From: Sorghum bicolor
Lineage: Eukaryota; Streptophyta; Magnoliopsida; Poales; Poaceae
Direction: 5' to 3'
Assembly (NCBI RefSeq): GCF_000003195.3
Contig: NW_018396411.1
Coordinates: 205,379 to 269,378, forward strand
Length of the DNA stretch: 64,000 bases
Shown here: piece after piece, positions 48,517 to 61,300 of the stretch
Layout: the number at the start of each line of letters is the position of its first letter
How positions within the stretch are numbered: the first letter of the stretch is position 1
Notes under the pieces: model-generated
The model's database searches: none
Seen by the model: only the letters and a program-made list of their open reading frames with translations
What the model was told of the DNA's origin: nothing
Position numbers and translations under genes: made by a program

Positions 48517-49216
48517 ATGGGTCGTTGGAAGCAGACCCCGTGCAAGAGAACTGGTCCTAAAGGAGTGCCTAGACACCAATTGGCCCCGCAAAGCGATCAA
48601 GCAAGCAGTAGCCGTTCACCATCTCAGCAGGAGGTGGAAAGGTTATCCGCCGAGCTGACCGAAGTGACGAGAGAAAGGATGTACAACGTCATGGAGATTG
48701 GTGAACTTAAAGCTCAACTAACAAAACAAAAACAAGCCACCGAGAACTGCGAGGCAATGCTGTCCCGTATGGTGGAAGAAAGGAATGCCGCTATTGCCCG
48801 AGAAGAGGAGGCCAGGAGCGCGCACATGCACGAGCTGACCAGAATAAAGGCTAAGCTGGACAAAACCAAGTACCTTAAAGATCTGTAAGATGGCGGCCAC
48901 TGTCACCGCGCAGAGGGATGTCGCGTGGCAGCGGGAAGACCAGCTACAGCTGGAGAAGCTCGAGCTGGCACATCATCTAGACACCGTCAACGACTTGGCG
49001 ATGCAGTACCGTGATATTGCATTCGACCTATACCATCAGCTCCATCCACCTCCAGGTGAAGGGGAGATGGACACTGACGGAGAGTTGGCGGATGATGGGG
49101 AGCCCGACCAAGACCTCAGTGACGAGGAGGAATCCGACTCCGGTGACGATAACCCGGGGGGTAACCATGACGATGACAATGACGACCCGGGCTACGGCTC
49201 TGACCACACCGACTAG
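48517..49216 (+). pseudogene. G2 accessory ORF upstream of gag, frameshifted
   Basis: Homologue of the G1 accessory ORF. The first part (48517-48888) has the H3-tail-like start, here MGRWKQTPCKRTG, with Ala, Gln and the Arg before the K9-equivalent replaced, then the coiled-coil region. A 5-bp deletion relative to G1 near 48886 creates a stop, and the rest (48890-49216) continues in another frame through the second half of the coiled coil and the Asp/Glu-rich tail. Residues 13-25 remain nearly identical to G1. No promoter or separate signal was identified. The shared length, position and three-part layout show it is a real family feature, not chance. Confidence 0.85.
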
Positions 49217-49407
49217 TTCGGTGAAATCGCGGGCAACGTCGTTGAAGGATTCCTAGTCTACCGTAGTGGGGTCGGGTCTGTAGTATAGTGTTTTCCTTTA
49301 ATGTTGTACTCGTTTATTTCCAGTGTGCTGAACTGATGGAAGTATGTAAGATATGTCTTAAGTTATGGATTCCATATGGTAACAAGTACATATGATTCTT
49401 GTAGCAG

Positions 49408-50967
49408 ATGCCGATGCGCACTCGTGGATCTGATGGAGCCGGGTCTTCTCAGGGAGGGGATGATATCCCCAACCCTCCACCTGCTCCACCTTCCCTGGCA
49501 GATGCCATTGCTGTTCTTTTGAGTGCCACTACCGACAACGCTCGCTTGTTGCGCGACTTAGCACAACGCCAACCACACCCCACCCCAAACTTCAGAGCAC
49601 AGCACAATGGGGAGGGAGAAACTCGGTACGTGGACTTTACCGAGACAAGGCCCCCGGTATTCACCAAGGCTGATGAGCCGTTAGAGGCTGATGATTGGCT
49701 CCGGATAATGGAGCACAAGTTCAGTCTGATCCGATGTTCGGAAACTCAAAAGCCCTTGTTCGCAGCCCAACAGGTTCGGGGAGCTGCGGGTGCCTGGTGG
49801 GAGAATTTTCTAGCTATCCAAGATCCAGGACACCAGGTCACCTGGACAGAATTTAAGGACGCGTTCCGCGCCCACTATATTCCACAAGAGCTTATGGCCA
49901 TGAAGGCCGAAGAATTTCTCGCCTTGCAGCAAGGCGATAAAAGTGTGATGGAGTACGTGGCAAAATTTAATCATCTTTCTCAGTATGCCACGGACCATGT
50001 GAACACGGATAAAAAGAAGGCCTGTTTCATGCATGGTCTCAATACCAAACTTCAGACCATGATGACCACATGTCAAAATGCTACTTTCTACGAGGCGGTA
50101 AATATTGCCATCGCCTCGGAAGAAAAGAATAGAAAACACAAAGAAGCCAAGAAGAAGGCCGCTTCCTCCTCCTTCTCTGGTCGTGGTCAAAAGCGCCAGA
50201 GGATCATTTATCATCCACAGGGCCACGGACGCTTTCTAGCGCCATCACCTTCTCGTGGTCCCTTTCCCCCTCCACAATATAGACCAGGGCAGCAGGTATA
50301 TTCTCGACCTACTGCCATCGCCACTGCACCACGCCAGCCGAACGCCCCAGGTGTTCGCCCCACTGCTCCGCCCAGCCACAATTATCCTTGTTTCAATTGT
50401 GGTAAGCCTGGGCATTTTTCTAAAGAATGCCCCTACCCCCGCCAAACTAACCCCACTTTCCAAAGGCCACCCATTGGCCAACCCCAGCCGAGCCAATTCA
50501 GGACTGGGGCTCAGAAAGGACAAAATGTGCAAAGGGGTAAACCCGTAAAGAAAGTGGGACAAGTCTTCCATACAGAGGTGGAGACGATACCGGAAGGAGA
50601 ACCGGTAATGATGGGTACGTTCCCTGTTGTGAAACATCCTGCCTTAATGCTTTTTAATTCTGGTGCATCACATACATTTATCAATCGCACCTTTGTGATA
50701 AAGCATGGCATACCCATTGGGGAAACAAAAGACCATTTTTATATACAGTCGCCAGGAGGACGACTGAGTTCTAAAGAAATGGTTCACAAGATACCCATCG
50801 AATTTGGTGGGCACAGTTTTCCCACTAGCATGATTGTCCTTAAGGACCAGGATATTGATGTCATACTAGGCATGAACTGGATGGCACAACGAGGGGTTGT
50901 GCTAGACACCTTACATCGAACCATTAAGATGCCATTGCCCAATGAGAATTCTTACCTTCTAATCTAG
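49408..50967 (+). pseudogene. gag-pro: G2 Gag and protease, ending in a premature stop
   Basis: First 519 codons of the gag-pol frame, starting at ATG 49408. Gag has the retrotransposon Gag domain (about residues 80-230), a basic/Pro-rich region and a zinc knuckle [14 protein letters not shown] at about 328. In the protease the catalytic triplet reads N-S-G (AAT at 50656-50658, residue 417) where G1 has D-S-G, so the enzyme should be inactive. The frame stops at TAG 50965-50967; G1 reads a Gln codon there. The reading frame of pol downstream is the same, so this is a nonsense change, not a frame boundary. Confidence 0.93.
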
Positions 50968-51012
50968 TTAGCTACTCCGAAACGGGCAATTGGGCAGGTT
51001 CATGCCACTAAT

Positions 51013-53373
51013 GTGGCTGCAGTCAAAAATATCCCGGTGGTTCAGGATTTTCCAGACGTGTTTCCTGAAGACCTACCAGGTCTACCACCGGACCGGGATG
51101 TCCCATTCAGTATAGAATTGAAACCAGGGACAACCCCAATATCTCAAAGGGCCTATCGAATGGCACCGAAAGAACTAGCCGAATTGAAAACCCAACTACA
51201 AGAGCTGTTGCAGAAAGGTTTTATTCAGCCCAGTTCCTCTCCATGGGGTTGCCCAGCCTTATTTGTGAAAAAGAAAGATCAAACATTAAGGTTGTGTGTC
51301 GATTATCGTCCCCTGAATGAGGTGACAATTAAGAACAAGTACCCCTTGCCCCGTATTGACTTGCTATTTGACCAGTTAGCCGGGGCCAAAGTGTTCTCAA
51401 AAATTGATTTGAGATCAGGGTACCACCAAATTAAAATTAGGCCAGAAGATGTACCCAAAACGGCTTTCACAACCCGTTATGGGCTGTATGAATACTTGGT
51501 GATGTCTTTTGGGTTGACCAATGCACCGGCCCATTTCATGTACTTGATGAACTCTGTCTTCATGCCAGAGCAAGACAAATTCGTGGTCGTCTTCATTGAT
51601 GACATTTTGATATACTCCAAAAATAAGAAAGAACATGCTGAACATGTGAGAATTGTGCTGACCCGTCTCAGGGAGCATCAACTATATGCCAAGTTCAGCA
51701 AATGTGAGTTCTGGCTGGACAAAGTCCATTTCCTGGGTCATGTATTATCAGCGGAGGGAGTCGCTGTAGACCCAGGTAAAGTAGAAGATGTGTTGAATTG
51801 GAAGCCCCCGACTACGATACACGAGGTCCGTAGTTTTCTGGGTATGGCGGGATATTACTGTCGCTTTATCCTGGACGTTTCAAGAGTCGCTAAACCAATC
51901 ACGACCTTGCTCAAGAATCAAACAAAATTTGTTTGGTCATCTAAATGTGAGCGAGCCTTCCAGACTCTGAAAAGGTTATTGACAACTGCACCTGTCTTAG
52001 CCCAGCCAGATATTGAAAAGCCCTTTGATGTGTATTGTGACGCATCAGGAATAGGGATAGGCTGTGTGCTAATGCAGGAGGGTCGCGTAATTGCATATGC
52101 TTCCAGACAGCTTAAATCACATGAAGAGAATTACCCGACCCATGATCTTGAACTAGCCGCCGTAGTACATGCATTAAAGATCTGGCGCCATTATCTGTTG
52201 GGGAACACTTGTCACCTATACACAGATCACAAGAGCTTAAAGTACATCTTTACTCAAGCTGAACTTAATATGCGCCAACGAAGGTGGCTAGAATTGATCA
52301 AAGATTACGACCTTGAGGTGCATTATCACCCTGGCAAGGCGAATATAGTAGCTGATGCCCTCAGTCGTAAGGCTCACTGTAATTGCTTAACAGTGACGCC
52401 TAAAGATATAACTTTGTGCCAAGAGCTAGAAAACTTGGGAATGGAAATGATTTCCCAGGGAAGCCTTGCCAATTTAAAGATTGATTTCAATCTTGAAGCT
52501 CAAATCATAGCGGCACAAAAAGAAGACAAAGGCATGAAATATCTTAAAGAGAAAATTTCTAACAAAGCACCCACGGGCTTTAAGGTGGATGATGCAGGAG
52601 TAATCTGGTTCAAAAACCGGTTAGTGGTTCCAAAGGTACCTGAGCTACGTCAGCTAATCCTGGATGAAGCTCATACCACGAGATATTCTATTCATCCGGG
52701 GAGCAATAAAATGTATCAGGACCTGAAGCAAAAGTTTTGGTGGACCAAAATGAAGATAGAAATAGCCCGCTATGTGGCCCAATGCGACACATGCCGAAAG
52801 GTCAAAGCTATTCATCTCAAATCCGCTGGAGAGTTGCAACCCTTGCCTATTCCAGCATGGAAATGGGATGATATTAGTATGGATTTCATAGTAGGATTGC
52901 CCAAGACAGCCAAAGGCTTTGATTCTATTTGGGTCATTATGGATCGTCTCACCAAAACAGCACACTTCTTACCTGTGAAGATATTATATCCTGCCTCCAC
53001 CTATGCTAAGATCTATTTTGATCGTATACTAAGTCTGCATGGGGTGCCAAAGACAATCGTGTCCGATAGAGGCACACAATTTGTCTCCCAGTTCTGGAAA
53101 TGCTTACATGAATCCTTGGGCACCAAGCTTTTATACAGTACAGCCTACCACCCTCAAATAGGTGGACAAACTGAAAGGGTGAATCAGACCCTAGAAGATC
53201 TATTGAGATCTTGTGCCCTAAATTTTCCAGATAAGTGGGATGACTGCTTGCCTCTAGCAGAGTTTTCCTACAACAATAGCTACCAAGAAAGTATTAAGAT
53301 GGCTCCCTTTGAGGCACTATATGGTCGTCGATGTCGAACTCCACTACATTGGTCGGAACCTGGAGAAAGGTGA
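51013..53373 (+). pseudogene. pol: G2 reverse transcriptase, RNase H and integrase
   Basis: Same frame as gag, reopening after the stop at 50967; the ATG at 51013 is simply the first Met. RT has the catalytic F-I-D-D (51592-51603) and [11 protein letters not shown]. RNase H has D-V-Y-C-D-A-S-G. The integrase has its HHCC finger ending C-D-T-C-R-K, then the core Asp in D-F-I-V-G-L-P, S-D-R-G-T-Q-F, and the core end near [11 protein letters not shown]. It ends at a TGA (53371-53373) where G1 has Trp. All visible catalytic residues are intact, so the RT domain itself is not degraded. Confidence 0.94.
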
Positions 53374-53940
53374 TTCTTTGGGGTTGACTTAGTGAAAGAA
53401 ACTGAGAACAAAGTTAGACAAATCGAAAATAACTTGAAGATTGCTCAGTCTCGACAGAAAAGCTATGCCGATAAAAGACGTCGACCCTTAAGATTCGCCA
53501 AAGGTGACCATGTGTATTTGAAGGTATCCCCAATGAAAGGAGTAAATCGTTTTGGCGTTAAAGGCAAGTTAGCGCCTCGTTACATTGGTCTGTTTCCAAT
53601 CATCGACCGATGTGGACAGGTAGCTTACCGCCTTAAACTGCCCGAACGATTATCCGGGATACACAATGTATTCCATGTGTCTCAGCTGAAAAGGTGTCTT
53701 CGGGTACCAGACCAAGTTCAAGATATCGAAGATGTGAAACTTGAACCGGATCTGACTTATACGGAATACCCTATCCGAGTATTGGACCAAAGAGATAGAG
53801 TTACTCGAAGAACAACTACCAAGTGGTATAAGGTGCAATGGAGCCAGCACTCCGAAGAGGAAGCCACATGGGAATCTGAAGATTATCTAATGGAGAATTT
53901 TCCTGAGCTCCATGCTTCTCTTCAAGACAACATCCGATAA
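53374..53940 (+). pseudogene. pol: G2 integrase C-terminal region and chromodomain
   Basis: Same frame as the preceding segment, after the TGA; first Met at 53392. It contains the integrase C-terminal G-D-H-V-Y-L-K-V-S-P-M block, the F-H-V-S-Q-L-K motif, and a chromodomain with W-Y-K-V-Q-W-S-Q-H-S-E-E-E-A-T-W-E near the end. Chromodomains of this element class direct or bias integration to particular chromatin; placement within satellite fits but does not prove that. The stop at 53938-53940 is the natural end, matching G1 at 9763. Confidence 0.92.
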
Positions 53941-54103
53941 ATAGAAAGTGTAATCGAGTGAAGGAAAAGGGTAGCCAAAGCCATGTACTTAGTGTACATA
54001 TATATTTACAATTGAGTAGTCTTCCCCAGCTTCTTGTCTTATGAAAAGGTTGAAGATGAAATAGTTTGACAAATTTCCTTTCCATTACATACCCTAAGGC
54101 TTT

Positions 54104-54140
54104 AAATCTCGAGGACGAGATTTCTTTAAGGGGGAAGGGC
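54104..54140 (+). promoter_or_regulatory. G2 stem-loop and polypurine tract
   Basis: Perfect inverted repeat AAATCTCG / CGAGATTT (54104-54123) followed by AAGGGGGAAGGGC directly before the 3' LTR at 54141. The same arrangement is in G1. The tract primes plus-strand synthesis; the stem-loop role is unknown. Confidence 0.88.
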
Positions 54141-57100
54141 TGTAACATCCCCGATGTTACGGTTACTAAAACTGGACCATGTCATCATGAGCATTGCATA
54201 GCATATTGATTAAGCACAACTTGATGCACCAACTTAAAACAAGTTTATTTTGATTGCTTGTGCTTAGGGAAGTAAAGTGTGCTTATGCTGTGAAGTGATG
54301 CTTGTGTTGGTTGTATAATTCCTAGGGTGGAAGATTTCCGAGAAAATGGGGGGAAAACCCTGATTTTAAAAGCCTTGTTTTGCCCCCTTTTGTGCAATTT
54401 AAAAACTAAGCAAAATTTGAAGTTGAGTTCAAAAGCAAAGTTGTAGATCTTGTCAAGATGTACAACTTTGGTGTTTTGAGTTTTTGAAGTTTCAATGCAA
54501 AATTCAAAGTAATTTTGAAAATACAGTTTTCCAGAAAGTGTTCCCTTTTCCAATTTGAATCCCCAATTCAAAATCTATCTAGAATCTTGAAAAGTGACCA
54601 ACATGAAAGTTGTAGTCCTCAAAAAGTTGAACAACTTTCATGTTGGGAATTTTTCAAGTTGTTTTGGAAAATCAAAAGTAATTTTGGAAATTCTGATCTG
54701 CCCCAATTCAAAAATTTGAATTTCCCCAATTTGAGATTTGAAGTTCAAACTGTTTTGTCAAATTCACCCTTTTCCACTCTGAATTAGCTTTGGTCACCCA
54801 AACATGTTTTGTAGTTTGTAAATTTCTTCACAACTTTCATTTTGGTGAAAATTTGGCTCTAGTTCAACTTTTGGTCGAATTTCGCAAAAGACAGAAAGGG
54901 GGAGGGATATGGACGGCTACAGTGATCCGATAGGGATCACGGCGCCCTGTCCAGCGCGGCCGCCGCGCATGCAACGCCGCGTGCGTGCATGCGAGCACGC
55001 AGCTGCTTGCCTGCCTGCGTCACTGGGCTACGTGGACGCCCCGGGCTCGCTTCCCCCTCACCTTGAGCACCAGCGCGGACGGTGCCGCGCGATTTCTCTA
55101 TCCAAGACCGAAGAACCCCGACGGCTCTCTCTCTCAAATTCACCGCACTCGGTCCATCTCAAGTCAAATTGCGCAGTCCACAACGTTCGCCACACCCTTG
55201 CGAACTCAGAGCACCCCCTAGCTCACCCTCTAACCCGCCCAATCGCCGGCATCTCTTCTTCTTCCCCAACTCCGGCGGGAACCCCCGTCGTGGAGCTCTC
55301 TCCGTGGCCGCGCTGTTCTAGTGAGCAATATACCTTGCTAGCGGTTGTTTTCGGTTCCTCTTCATCCCCAGAAGCTCATGCGCTTTCTCTTTTTCCCTAG
55401 ACGCGAGCAGGATCACCGGAACGACCTCGCCGGAGCCGGAGCACCCGCCCGACGACACCGCCACCATCGCCAAAGCATTCCGTTGCTTCTCCCGCCGTGG
55501 TGATGTGAGCACCATGCTCCCCGCTTCTTCTCGAACCTCCCTGACTTGCTCGTTTGCGCTCTACCGAGCCCTAGTGGCCTGTCTATGGTCGGCTATGGCG
55601 GCCGCTCGCCATTCGCGTGGTCGAGATGGAAGGGAGAGAGTAGAGCGCGTTTGGGTGATAGCAATAGGATCGCGAGGCTGAGGCGGAGCCGTTGCGCGCG
55701 CGCGCGCGTGGGCCGAGACCCTCGCCAACGGCGGCCGGAGCCGTGGCCGAGCCACCGTGCGTGGTGGAGACCTCCCCATCAGCGTCTTGCAGAGAGAGGG
55801 GAGAAGGCGGGTTCAGCGCGTGGGCCGGCTTGGGCCAAAGCCGAGCGGGCCGGCCGTAGGAGCAGTGACCTTTTCCTTTTTCTTTGATGCAAAATTGTGA
55901 TGTATGTTTGATTTTGTGTAGAAAATTTGATACTGATTCAAAAATCATGGAAATTTTTGTGTAGGTTCTATGAAATAAGTAGAACACAGAAAAAATATTA
56001 GATTCTATTTTCTGGTAGTATGCATGTGTATAAAAAATTCCTCTTTTAATTAGCAAATAAAACTTCTATGAATTTTAATAATTTAATTGCATGTCCAAAA
56101 ATCACCAAAATTTGTGGGATGCCTCTGAATATTATTCCCTGGCTTCACACAAAATTTGGTGGCATTTGGATAATGTTTGAATAAAATATTATTATACCCT
56201 TAATTAATAATTAAATAATAATTCTAGAATAATTAGATGATAATTAGTTTAAATTCTCAAAATTAGGGTCTGAGTGATTTTGGGATTGTGTGATGACCTC
56301 AGGTCATTAACCTTAATGACCTTTAGCATTTAATTATTGTTTGGCATTAATGTTTAATTACTGTCATTAACACTTAATTAAGAACTAATTAAAATAAAAA
56401 GGTTTAATAGTCAGTTAATTAAGGATAATTATGAATTAAGAGAAATCTTAATTTCCTGATGCAGCCTCTTGGGTAAAGAACACTAAAATGACAAACAACT
56501 TTAATTACTGTTTAACCTATCCTTGCACCGAGGAGGAGAGTTGTACTCAACTCGGTCCTTCTTAAATAGTTGTCATAAGCATATCATGAGCATACATCAT
56601 TTTACGTGTAGTGCACGTGACCGAAGGAGCGACTGTTGAACCGAACCCCGAGGTCGGTGTTCCGTTCGAGGAAGTAGGATCCGAGACTTGGGAAGTCTCC
56701 GAGGGTCCCTATCAGCTCTGCAACCAAGGCAAGCCCCGGATGCATTAACCCCTCCTTGAATGTTTTAAATCTTTTATCACTTATGAATTGAAAATACTGC
56801 ATTAGGTAGTTGAGAATTGGGTGGACCTTCTTGCTGCATTTACTACCTTGATATTCGTTATCCTGTCCTTGGCACCTGTTTTATTTTAAAAATTGCGTAG
56901 TGATGCTTAGCCTGCTACTAGATAGGTTTTCAAACAAGAAAGTTTGAAGGGTTGTTGTGGAATACACTTATGGTCAATGATGTTTCAACTTGAGACCGGT
57001 CGGTGGACTTGCTTTAAGAATGGAGTCTTAAAGTTGTGTCTCCAACTGTGTCGGTTAAGGACCGGTTCGTTGATGGCCTGCTGGGTTTAGAATTTATAGT

Positions 57101-58340
57101 ACTAGCCACTTGCCCTCGGTAAGCCCGGTCTTGTGATCCCTCGATGCGAACAGCTACTCGCGCACTAGGCGTGGAGCGATGGCGAGAGTAGCGTGTACCC
57201 ACCTTACGGATCTGAGATGACCAGGAAACATCTAGATCGGCTGTAGGATGGTGGGGTACTGTGCTCTCAGGTGCCGCGAACCTAGTCAAATTTGGGGAGA
57301 GCTCGATTTGGGTTGACATATGCAAGATTTGGTTCTACATATGTCGGGTGGTTAGGAACTCCAGCTGGATTGCTAAGCGATTCGAATCGTCGTTGCTCCC
57401 CGATTGGGAGACTCAATTCCTTCGACCCTCATCGTAGTTAAATATGCAACTAAGTGATAAAATGGGAAAGGGGGAAATGTCTCATGAGGTTCGGATCCCA
57501 ATTCCCAGACTCAGAGTGACATGAAGCTATGGCCGTTGGATAGATAATACTTTGGTTAAGGACTAGGAACTTACAGACTTGTCTGTGAGAGACAACTAGA
57601 TAGACTGTCCTCGAACTCCTCGACCTCTTAAGGAGAGGAATTCGCGGGTAAAACTTGAAAGTAAGGATGCACTATTAGTAAGATTTTGGCTAAACAATTT
57701 GGCTCCTTGCTCAGCCACTCCTTGTCTACCCTAAGCTTGCATCCCTAATTTCTCCTCTTTTTCCGCCGTGTAAGTCTTGTTGAGTACTCCCGTACTCAGG
57801 GTTTTATAACCCCTGTTGCAGGTGAAGCTCAGGAGCCGACATGTTTTGGACCCTGTTGTGTGTCCGTCGTCGAGGTTGACGACGAGGAAGAGTGAGCGTG
57901 ACCCATGGGCAGGGTCTGTAAATTTGTAATCTGTGTACTAAAGTTTAAGTTGCTCCGCTGGACCTGGCTTCTAATAACACTCTACTATTTGGAAGAACTC
58001 CTTTTGTAAATTAAGTTATGTAATACTTTCGCTGTTTTACTCCAAAATATTATTTTGGTCTTATGTCATCTGTAATACTGCAATGTCTTCGCAATGAATG
58101 ATCCTGGTGTTAAGGTGGCCACTTGCTATCCTGTAAGGGCGAGGAGAAGAAGTTTTTGTTAATTGACCATTGCTGGTGGTCAAGACGAGCTTGTTTGATA
58201 CGCCTCAGGTAGCGGTAGAATGAGCATCCTGAGAAGCTCATCGGACTTCTAGAGTGGGAGGATCCCCGACATCACCGTCAGAGGTCCTTAGGACAATGAC
58301 AGGTGTCGGTGGGACCAAACACTTAGGAGGTTCTGCCACA
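54141..58340 (+). repeat. G2 3' LTR (4200 bp)
   Basis: Full-length LTR with TG...CA ends. Holds inverted repeats at 54599-54645 and 54922-54940, a CpG-rich block at about 54905-55865 and an ATGACCT/AGGTCAT palindrome at 56293-56307. ORFs of 100-163 codons in the GC-rich block are not kept between LTRs and are not called. Confidence 0.95.
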
Positions 58341-61300
58341 ATCATCGGGTGCATCCAAAATGGTTTCTTAGCCTATGATGCATTAGGCGCAAACTGTGTA
58401 CCTATCTTGCACCAAAACTAACTCTGTCTCCAAATAGACCAAAGCGAGATTCCATATGACACATGTCATCTAGGAGTTCTATTGTGATGCATCCAAATAG
58501 ATTTCTTAGCATATGGTATGTTCCATGAAAACCGTGCACCTATCTTGCATCAAGATTAGCAATATCTCCAAACAGATCGAACCGACCTTCCACTTGTGCC
58601 TCTTCACCTAGGAGTACTGTCGGGTGCTTCCATAAAGGTTTCCGAGCCAATGGTGCATTATGCGCAAACCATGCACCAATCTTGCACCTAAACTGTCTCC
58701 AAACAGATTGAAGCGAGATTCCACATGACACACATGATCTAGGAGTTCTATCGAGTGAGTCCAAATTTATTTCTGAGAATACGGTACGTTCCACGCAAAC
58801 CGTACACCTATCTTTCATCAAGATTAGCACTATCTCTAAACAGAGCGAACCGAGCTTTCACTTGAGCCTCTTCACCTAGGAGTACCATTGGTAACTTCCA
58901 CAACGATTTCTGAGCCTATGGTGCACTGGGCACAAACCATGCAACTATCTTGCACCGAAACTAATACTATCTGCAACTGGACGGAAGCGAGATTCCATAT
59001 GATAAACTTCATCTAGTAGTTCCATCGGGTGCATCCACAGTTCCATCAGGTGTGTCCAAATTGATTTTTGAGCATATGGTATGTTCCATGCAAACCGTGC
59101 ACCTATCTTGCATCAAGATTATAACTATCTCCAAACAGACAGAACCAAGATTCCACACGAGCCTCTTTACCAAGGAGTACCATCGCGTGCGTCCAAAATA
59201 GTTTCTTAGCCTATGGTGCATTAGGCACAAACTGTGTACCTATCTTGCACCGAAACTAACAATATCTCCAAAGAGACCGAAGTGAGATTCTATATGACAC
59301 ACGTCATCTAGGAGTTCTATTGGGTGCTTCCAAATATATTTCTAAGCATATGGTACGTTCGATGCAATTCGTGCACCTATCTTGCATCAAGATTAGCACT
59401 ATCTCCAAACAAGGCAAACTAAGCTTCCACTTGAGCCCCTTTACCCAGGAGTATCATCGGGTGCATCCAAAATGGTTTCTTAGCCTATGATGCATTAGGC
59501 GCAAACTGTGTACCTATCTTGCACCAAAACTACCTCTGTCTCCAAACAGACCTAAGCGAGATTCTATATGACACATGTCATCTAGGAGTTCTATTGGGTG
59601 CGTCCAAATGGATTTCTTAGCATATGGTATGTTCCATGCAAACCGTGCACCTATCTTGCATCAAGATTAGCACTATCTCCAAACAGATCGAACCGACCTT
59701 CTACTTGAGCCTCTTCACCTAGGAGTACTATCGGGTGCTTCCATAAAGGTTTCCGAGCCAATGGTGCATTATGCGCAAACCATGCACCAATCTTGCACCT
59801 AAACTGTCTCCAAACAGATTGAAGCGAGATTCCACATGACACACATGATCTAGGAGTTCTATCGAGTGAGTCCAAATTTATTTCTGAGAATACGGTACGT
59901 TCCACGCAAACCGTACACCTATCTTTCATCAAGATTAGCACTATCTCTAAACAGAGCGAACCGAGCTTTCACTTGAGCCTCTTCACCTAGGAGTACCATT
60001 GGTAACTTCCACAACGATTTCTGAGCCTATGGTGCACTGGGCACAAACCATGCAACTATCTTGCACCGAAACTAATACTATCTGCAACTGGACGGAAGCG
60101 AGATTCCATATGATAAACTTCATCTAGTAGTTCCATCGGGTGCATCCACAGTTCCATCAGGTGTGTCCAAATTGATTTTTGAGCATATGGTATGTTCCAT
60201 GCAAACCGTGCACCTATCTTGCATCAAGATTATAACTATCTCCAAACAGACAGAACCAAGATTCCACACGAGCCTCTTTACCAAGGAGTACCATCGCGTG
60301 CGTCCAAAATAGTTTCTTAGCCTATGGTGCATTAGGCACAAACTGTGTACCTATCTTGCACCGAAACTAACAATATCTCCAAAGAGACCGAAGTGAGATT
60401 CTATATGACACACGTCATCTAGGAGTTCTATTGGGTGCTTCCAAATATATTTCGAAGCATATGGTACGTTCGTTGCAATTCAGGCACCTATCTTGCATCA
60501 AGATTAGCACTATCTCTAAACAAAGCAAACTGAGCTTCCACTTGAGCCCCTTTACCCATGAGTATTATCGGGTGCATCCAAAATGGTTTCTTAGCCTATG
60601 ATGCATTAGGCGCAAACTGTGTACCTATCTTGCACCAAAACTAACTCTATCTCCAAATAGACCAAAGCGAGATTCCATATGACACATGTCATCTTGGAGT
60701 TCTATTGCGATGCATCCAAATAGATTTCTTAGCATATGGTATGTTCCACGAAAACCGTGCATCTATCTTGCATCAAGATTAGCACTATCTCCAAACAGAT
60801 CGAACCGACCTTCCACTTGAGCCTCTTCACCTAGGAGTACTATCGGGTGCTTCCATAATGGTTTCCGAGCCTATGGTGCATTATGCGCAAACCATGCACC
60901 AATCTTGCACCTAAACTGTCTCCAAACAGATTGAAGCGAGATTCCATATGACACACATGATCTAGGAGCTCTATCGGGTGCGTCCAAATTGATTTCTGAG
61001 AATACGGTACGTTCCATGCAAACCGTACACCTATCTTTCATCAAGATTAGCACTATCTCCAAACAGAGCGAACCGAGCTTTCACTTGAGCCTCTTCACCT
61101 AGGAGTACCATCGGGAACTTCCACAACAATTTCTGAGCCTATGGTACACTGGGCACAAACCATGCAACTATCTTGCACCGAAACTAATACTGTCTCCAAC
61201 TAGACTCAAGCAAGATTCCATATGACACACTTCATCTAGTAGTTCCATCAGGTGCATCTACAGTTCCATCGGGTGTGTCCAAATTGATTTCTGAGCATAT

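Larger units (their letters stand above)
44246..58340 (+). mobile_element. G2: complete Ty3/gypsy chromovirus (Del/Tekay type), 14,095 bp, inactivated
   Basis: Plus-strand element with 5' LTR 44246-48143, primer site, accessory ORF, gag-pol, polypurine tract and 3' LTR 54141-58340, flanked by ATCAT. Removing element plus one duplication restores an octamer of 1112 bp (43798 to 59010). Damage: two in-frame stops in gag-pol, a protease active-site change, a frameshift in the accessory ORF, and a ~300-bp deletion in the 5' LTR. In a sample of about 240 bp at the LTR starts there are some five differences, about 2 percent, which suggests an age well under two million years at usual grass rates; this is a rough estimate. 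Confidence 0.96.
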
